Shown here piece by piece: positions 7,123 to 9,889 of a stretch of 9,889 nt of DNA (position 1 is its first letter; each line of letters begins with the position of its first letter). Source of the DNA: Rugosibacter sp. (GTDB lineage: Bacteria; Pseudomonadota; Gammaproteobacteria; Burkholderiales; Rhodocyclaceae); assembly GCA_030652715.1 (NCBI GenBank), contig JAUSQB010000081.1:1-9889 (forward strand), in the 5' to 3' direction. The notes under the pieces were generated by a model. The model did not search any database, was not told the DNA's origin, and saw only the letters and a list, made by a program, of their open reading frames with translations. The position numbers and the translations under genes are program-made.

Positions 7123-8082
7123 ATGGCTTTGATTCATAGAGGCATACATCGGCTGGGTTATGCCCGGATTGCGTTGAAAGATTCACGCTTGTTGAAAACG
7201 CGCGAGTTTTATACGCATGAGATGGGTTTGCTGGAGACGGGCATAGAGCCTAATCGGGTAATGTTCCGCTGCTGGCACGAACCCTATAAATTTTCATTCG
7301 TGGTCGATCAAAGCGATAAACCGGGGCTGGTTGAAATCGGCCTGCATGTGAGGGACGATATCGATCTGGATAATTTTCAGCGCAAGTTAACCGCAGCAGG
7401 CGTTGCTGTTGATGTGGCAGAGGCCGATACCGAGTTGAAGGGCTTGGGCAAGTCGATTGTGTTTGATGTACCAGCGGGCCCGCGCATCCGCCTGTTTGCG
7501 GATATTCAGCAGTTGGGTTATGTGTCTGGATTTGAAGGCCCTGATTGGGTCGCGCCTAAAGCGATACGTGGCACGGCGGCACCGCTCAATATTAACCACG
7601 TGGCGATTACCTCGCCCGATCCGGAACGGTGCAGCGCCTTTTTGGCCGACATGCTGGGATTTCTGACATCAGAAAAAATTGTCGATGAAAAGGGCAAAAC
7701 CATTTCGGCGTTGTTGTTCCGCATGGCAAAAAATGTGGGCGGACAAGAAATTGCCATTTACCCGGGCACGGAAGTGAAGCTGCATCACATTGCGTTTACC
7801 AAAGAAGATTCATCAGACATCATGTCGGATGGTTATTTCCTGAAGAGCGACGGGGTAGAGCTGGATTTGCTGGGCCCGTTGCGCCAGCCTTATGGCAACA
7901 CCTTTTCGGTGCACTTTTTTGATTATTGCGGCGTGCGGCTGGAGCTCTGCGCGGTAGGACGCATGACGGAAGTGCATCCGGAAATCCAGCCCGTGGTGTG
8001 GTCAACATCCAATTTGCGGGAAGCGCTTTCCTATTACGATGAAGCGCTGGTGCCGGAAGAATTCTTCATGCCATGTTTGTAG
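7123..8082 (+). CDS. Divergent extradiol dioxygenase paralogue lacking second-sphere catalytic residues
   Basis: A 319-residue two-module VOC protein, tandem paralogue of the preceding dioxygenase. It keeps a metal triad: His159 (INHVAI), His222 (LHHIAF) and Glu274 (VRLEL). At the positions of XylE His199, His246 and Tyr255 it has Gln208, Gln255 and His264. The spacings 208-222-255-264-274 equal 196-210-243-252-262 of its neighbour exactly, so the alignment is gap-free there and the substitutions are secure. The usual PSGNRNE segment is replaced by YCGVRLE. In XylE-type enzymes the replaced residues serve in substrate deprotonation and oxygen activation, so this protein may be a poor dioxygenase, use a different mechanism or metal, act on another substrate, or partner the first protein. 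GGAGG (7109-7113), nine bases before ATG, supports the start. It is probably cotranscribed with its neighbour. Reading frame and length show no sign of decay. Confidence 0.88.
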   Translation: MALIHRGIHRLGYARIALKDSRLLKTREFYTHEMGLLETGIEPNRVMFRCWHEPYKFSFVVDQSDKPGLVEIGLHVRDDIDLDNFQRKLTAAGVAVDVAEADTELKGLGKSIVFDVPAGPRIRLFADIQQLGYVSGFEGPDWVAPKAIRGTAAPLNINHVAITSPDPERCSAFLADMLGFLTSEKIVDEKGKTISALLFRMAKNVGGQEIAIYPGTEVKLHHIAFTKEDSSDIMSDGYFLKSDGVELDLLGPLRQPYGNTFSVHFFDYCGVRLELCAVGRMTEVHPEIQPVVWSTSNLREALSYYDEALVPEEFFMPCL

Positions 8083-8105
8083 GCGAGGAGCGGCGTTCAA
8101 TTCCG

Positions 8106-8145
8106 ATTAAGCGTCTGAACTAAGAGTTGATAGCAAGCGCTTAAT
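8106..8145. repeat. Nested inverted repeat before the cupin gene
   Basis: In the 123-base gap between the second VOC gene and the cupin, ATTAAGCG (8106-8113) is the exact reverse complement of CGCTTAAT (8138-8145). Inside lies AACT-aag-AGTT (8118-8128), so RNA from here could fold as a stem with an internal loop and a short apical hairpin. There is no T run directly after it, so it is not a typical intrinsic terminator. It might be an operator or a processing site that sets cupin expression apart from the dioxygenases. Confidence 0.4.
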
Positions 8146-8205
8146 TCGACTTCGCCGTGTTGCCAGAGCCGACTTTTTTAATGTTTAATTTTTCAGGAGC
8201 AGGTA

Positions 8206-8559
8206 ATGAATCTAGTCAAAATTTCAGCAGGACCTGACGGTAAATCCTTTTTTGAAGACACCCCCATCACCTTGACGGACAAAGGCAAGTTCGGACGTTT
8301 TTCCGATCTGCAGGTAGTGCCCGGCTTCATGTTTCGTGAATCCAGCGCCGATTACGCCTCGGGCTGGCATGTGGTGCCCAATCCTGTGTACCTGATTTTT
8401 CTTGGGGGGCAGGTCGAAATTACCGTGGGCACGGGCGAGAAGCGCGTGTTTGGTGCGGGTTCCGTCATCTATGCAGATGACATGGCAGGTGAGGGGCATA
8501 GTACGCGCTCGGTGTCGAGCGAACCGGTGCGCTCCATTCTGGTGAATTTGCCGGTTTAA
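8206..8559 (+). CDS. Small single-domain cupin protein
   Basis: A 117-residue protein whose sequence fits one cupin barrel. The first motif region has GWHVVPNP (His55) and the second GAGSVIYADDMAGEGHSTR (His98), followed by a final beta strand. The standard HxH...E set of motif 1 is not intact: only His55 is clear, with Pro58 where a second His might be expected, so metal binding is uncertain. Short cupins beside catabolic enzymes can be isomerases, lyases, small dioxygenases or ligand sensors; nothing here decides. AGGAG (8195-8199), six bases before ATG, supports the start. An AT-rich leader (8171-8193) and an inverted repeat separate it from the VOC pair. It is 54 bases from the next gene and codirectional, so shared transcription is likely. 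Function unknown beyond the fold. Confidence 0.8.
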   Translation: MNLVKISAGPDGKSFFEDTPITLTDKGKFGRFSDLQVVPGFMFRESSADYASGWHVVPNPVYLIFLGGQVEITVGTGEKRVFGAGSVIYADDMAGEGHSTRSVSSEPVRSILVNLPV

Positions 8560-8613
8560 GTTGTTTTTTTATTTCACAATTATTTTTAGCGATAAAGAAG
8601 AGCGCATAAGCAT

Positions 8614-9378
8614 ATGGAAATCAAAGATCACGCATTTGTCATTACGGGTGCCAGTTCAGGGCTGGGCGCGGCAACTGCACGCATGCTGGTAGCACAAGGC
8701 GGTCGCGTGCTGCTGGCGGATATTAATCCGCAAGGCGAACAACTGGCCACCGAACTGGGCAGCAACGCACGGTTTGTGGTCACGGATGTAACCAATCCCG
8801 CGAGTGCGCAAGCGGCAATTGATGCTTGCCTGGCGGCATTCGGCAACCTGCGCGGGCTGGTCAATTGCGCAGGTATTGCGCCGGGCGAAAAAGTGGTGGG
8901 CAAAGAGGGCGCGCATTCGCTGGATACTTTTGCGCTGACAATCAATATTAATCTGATCGGCACCTTTAACATGCTGCGTCTGGCCGCAACCGCGATGACT
9001 GCACAGCTGCCCCTGGCCGACAATGAGCGCGGGGTCATTGTTAATACAGCCTCCATTGCGGCGTTTGAAGGCCAGATAGGGCAAGCGGCTTATTCTGCGT
9101 CCAAAGGTGGCGTGGTAGCGATGACGCTGCCTATAGCGCGGGAACTTGCGCGCCACGGCATCCGCGTCATGGCGATTGCGCCGGGCGTGTTCGAGACGCC
9201 TATGTTGATGGGCCTGCCTGACAATGTGCGTGAAGCTCTGGGTCAATCGGTGCCTTATCCGCCCCGCCTGGGGCGTCCTGCAGAGTTCGCCGGTCTGGTG
9301 CAGCACATCATTGGCAACCTCATGCTCAACGGCGAAGTCATTCGCCTGGATGGCGCTATTCGCGTACAGCCGCGTTGA
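8614..9378 (+). CDS. HSD10-type short-chain dehydrogenase (3-hydroxyacyl-CoA dehydrogenase type 2)
   Basis: A 254-residue NAD-dependent short-chain dehydrogenase. The nucleotide-binding motif is TGASSGLG (11-18); Asp36 at the end of the second strand favours NAD over NADP; NCAG is at 84-87. The catalytic set is Ser147, Tyr160 and Lys164 (YSASK), with Asn113 as the likely fourth member. The C-terminal segment ([16 protein letters not shown], then [12 protein letters not shown]) closely matches human HSD17B10 from memory. HSD10 enzymes oxidise 3-hydroxyacyl-CoA, including 2-methyl-3-hydroxybutyryl-CoA, to the 3-oxo form, and some oxidise steroids. The next gene, a thiolase 27 bases downstream, would take the product, which makes the acyl-CoA role most likely. 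The start has only an A/G-rich AAGAAGAG region upstream, further away than usual, but the N-terminal alignment supports ATG at 8614. Confidence 0.91.
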   Translation: MEIKDHAFVITGASSGLGAATARMLVAQGGRVLLADINPQGEQLATELGSNARFVVTDVTNPASAQAAIDACLAAFGNLRGLVNCAGIAPGEKVVGKEGAHSLDTFALTININLIGTFNMLRLAATAMTAQLPLADNERGVIVNTASIAAFEGQIGQAAYSASKGGVVAMTLPIARELARHGIRVMAIAPGVFETPMLMGLPDNVREALGQSVPYPPRLGRPAEFAGLVQHIIGNLMLNGEVIRLDGAIRVQPR

Positions 9379-9405
9379 TGCGCTGTAAAAATTCAAGGAA
9401 CAGAA

Positions 9406-9889
9406 ATGGCAAACGACATGGCAAGCAATGTGGTCAATAATGATCCGGTAGTTATCCTCGGCGTTGCAAGAACGCCGATTGGCTCTTTTCAAGGCAAGCT
9501 CGCCGGGCTCACCGCGCCTGAGCTGGGTGCCGTGGCGATTCGCGAAGCGGTCAAACGCGCAGGGATATCGCCTGAATCGGTGGATGAGGTGCTGTTCGGC
9601 ACGTGTTTGTTTGCCGGACAAAAGCAGGCCCCCGCGCGACAAGCTGCCTTAAGTGGTGGGCTGCCAGGTTCTGCCGGATGCACCACACTCACCAAAATGT
9701 GCGGCTCGGCCATGAAGGCCGTGATGCTGGGGCATGATGTATTGCTGGCAGGCAGTTCCAGCATGGTGGTTGCAGGCGGCATGGAATCCATGAGCAATGC
9801 GCCTTACATGCTGCCACGTGCGCGCACAGGCTATCGTCTAGGTCATCAAAAAGTGCTGGATCACATGCTCACCGATGGTCTGGAAGATG
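9406..9889 (+). CDS. Acetyl-CoA acetyltransferase-type thiolase, 5' part only
   Basis: The first 161 codons of a classical thiolase, open to the right window edge (the family is usually about 390-400 residues). The N-terminus has [13 protein letters not shown] typical of AtoB/PhaA-like thiolases, then [12 protein letters not shown], and the nucleophile Cys99 in [11 protein letters not shown], followed by [18 protein letters not shown]. It would thiolyse 3-oxoacyl-CoA to acetyl-CoA plus a shorter acyl-CoA, and directly follows the dehydrogenase that forms such substrates. AAGGAAC (9394-9400) before ATG supports the start; a second in-frame ATG at 9418 is possible but less well placed. The C-terminal catalytic His and CxG Cys lie outside, so integrity cannot be judged. 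This is a different thiolase type from the SCP-x enzyme at 1684. Confidence 0.9.
   Translation, partial: MANDMASNVVNNDPVVILGVARTPIGSFQGKLAGLTAPELGAVAIREAVKRAGISPESVDEVLFGTCLFAGQKQAPARQAALSGGLPGSAGCTTLTKMCGSAMKAVMLGHDVLLAGSSSMVVAGGMESMSNAPYMLPRARTGYRLGHQKVLDHMLTDGLED

Noticed and set aside
8160..8189. TTGCCA-18-TTTAAT as a sigma70 promoter for the cupin
   Set aside because: The implied start of transcription would fall inside the Shine-Dalgarno at 8195-8199, so the mRNA would lose it.
8587..8596. TAGCGATAAA, also found at 6112-6121, as a shared regulatory site
   Set aside because: Only ten bases, AT-rich, at different distances from the start codons and without symmetry; chance is a sufficient explanation.
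8656..9642. 328-codon minus-strand open frame
   Set aside because: It is antisense to the dehydrogenase and second thiolase, which have intact motifs; the translation is His/Arg-rich with no known domain.
1..9889. CRISPR array, tRNA, rRNA, insertion sequence or phage genes
   Set aside because: No regularly spaced repeats, cloverleaf-like tRNA, rRNA segments, transposase motifs or terminal repeats were seen on either strand.

Overview
This window reads as the edge of a catabolic gene cluster in a moderately GC-rich proteobacterium. A betaproteobacterium is the best guess, because of the YheS-type ABC-F protein, the beta-oxidation enzyme set and the C/G-rich intergenic palindrome. That assignment is inference; no rRNA or other lineage marker is present. 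Every substantial stretch is coding, and no intergenic gap reaches 300 bases.

Layout: positions 1-1497 hold the first ~499 residues of a YheS-type ABC-F ATPase on the minus strand, running off the left edge. A 186-base divergent spacer rich in short palindromes follows. All other genes are on the plus strand: an SCP-x-type thiolase (1684-2871); a crotonase that looks like a PaaG-type isomerase rather than a hydratase (2905-3708); a spacer with a C/G-rich hairpin; a 715-residue IorA-like 2-oxoacid:ferredoxin oxidoreductase alpha chain (3893-6040); two tandem XylE-like extradiol dioxygenase-family proteins (6145-7068 and 7123-8082); a small cupin (8206-8559); an HSD10-type short-chain dehydrogenase (8614-9378); and the start of a second, classical thiolase (9406 onward, off the right edge).

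Together the plus-strand genes suggest degradation of an aromatic compound, probably with a branched or alicyclic side chain. The IorA-like enzyme could make an acyl-CoA directly from a 2-oxoacid. The isomerase, HSD10-type dehydrogenase and two thiolases would handle CoA-thioester intermediates, and the first VOC protein would open a catechol-type ring. SCP-x thiolases and HSD10 are both known for alpha-methyl-branched acyl-CoAs. The substrate cannot be named from the window.

Most notable points: (1) the second VOC protein keeps the metal-binding His-His-Glu triad but has lost all three second-sphere catalytic residues that its neighbour keeps (His to Gln, His to Gln, Tyr to His); (2) the IorA-like protein has Asp in place of one cluster cysteine and an insertion in its second cluster motif, and no beta subunit is encoded in the window; (3) the crotonase lacks both hydratase glutamates but has the PaaG-type aspartate.
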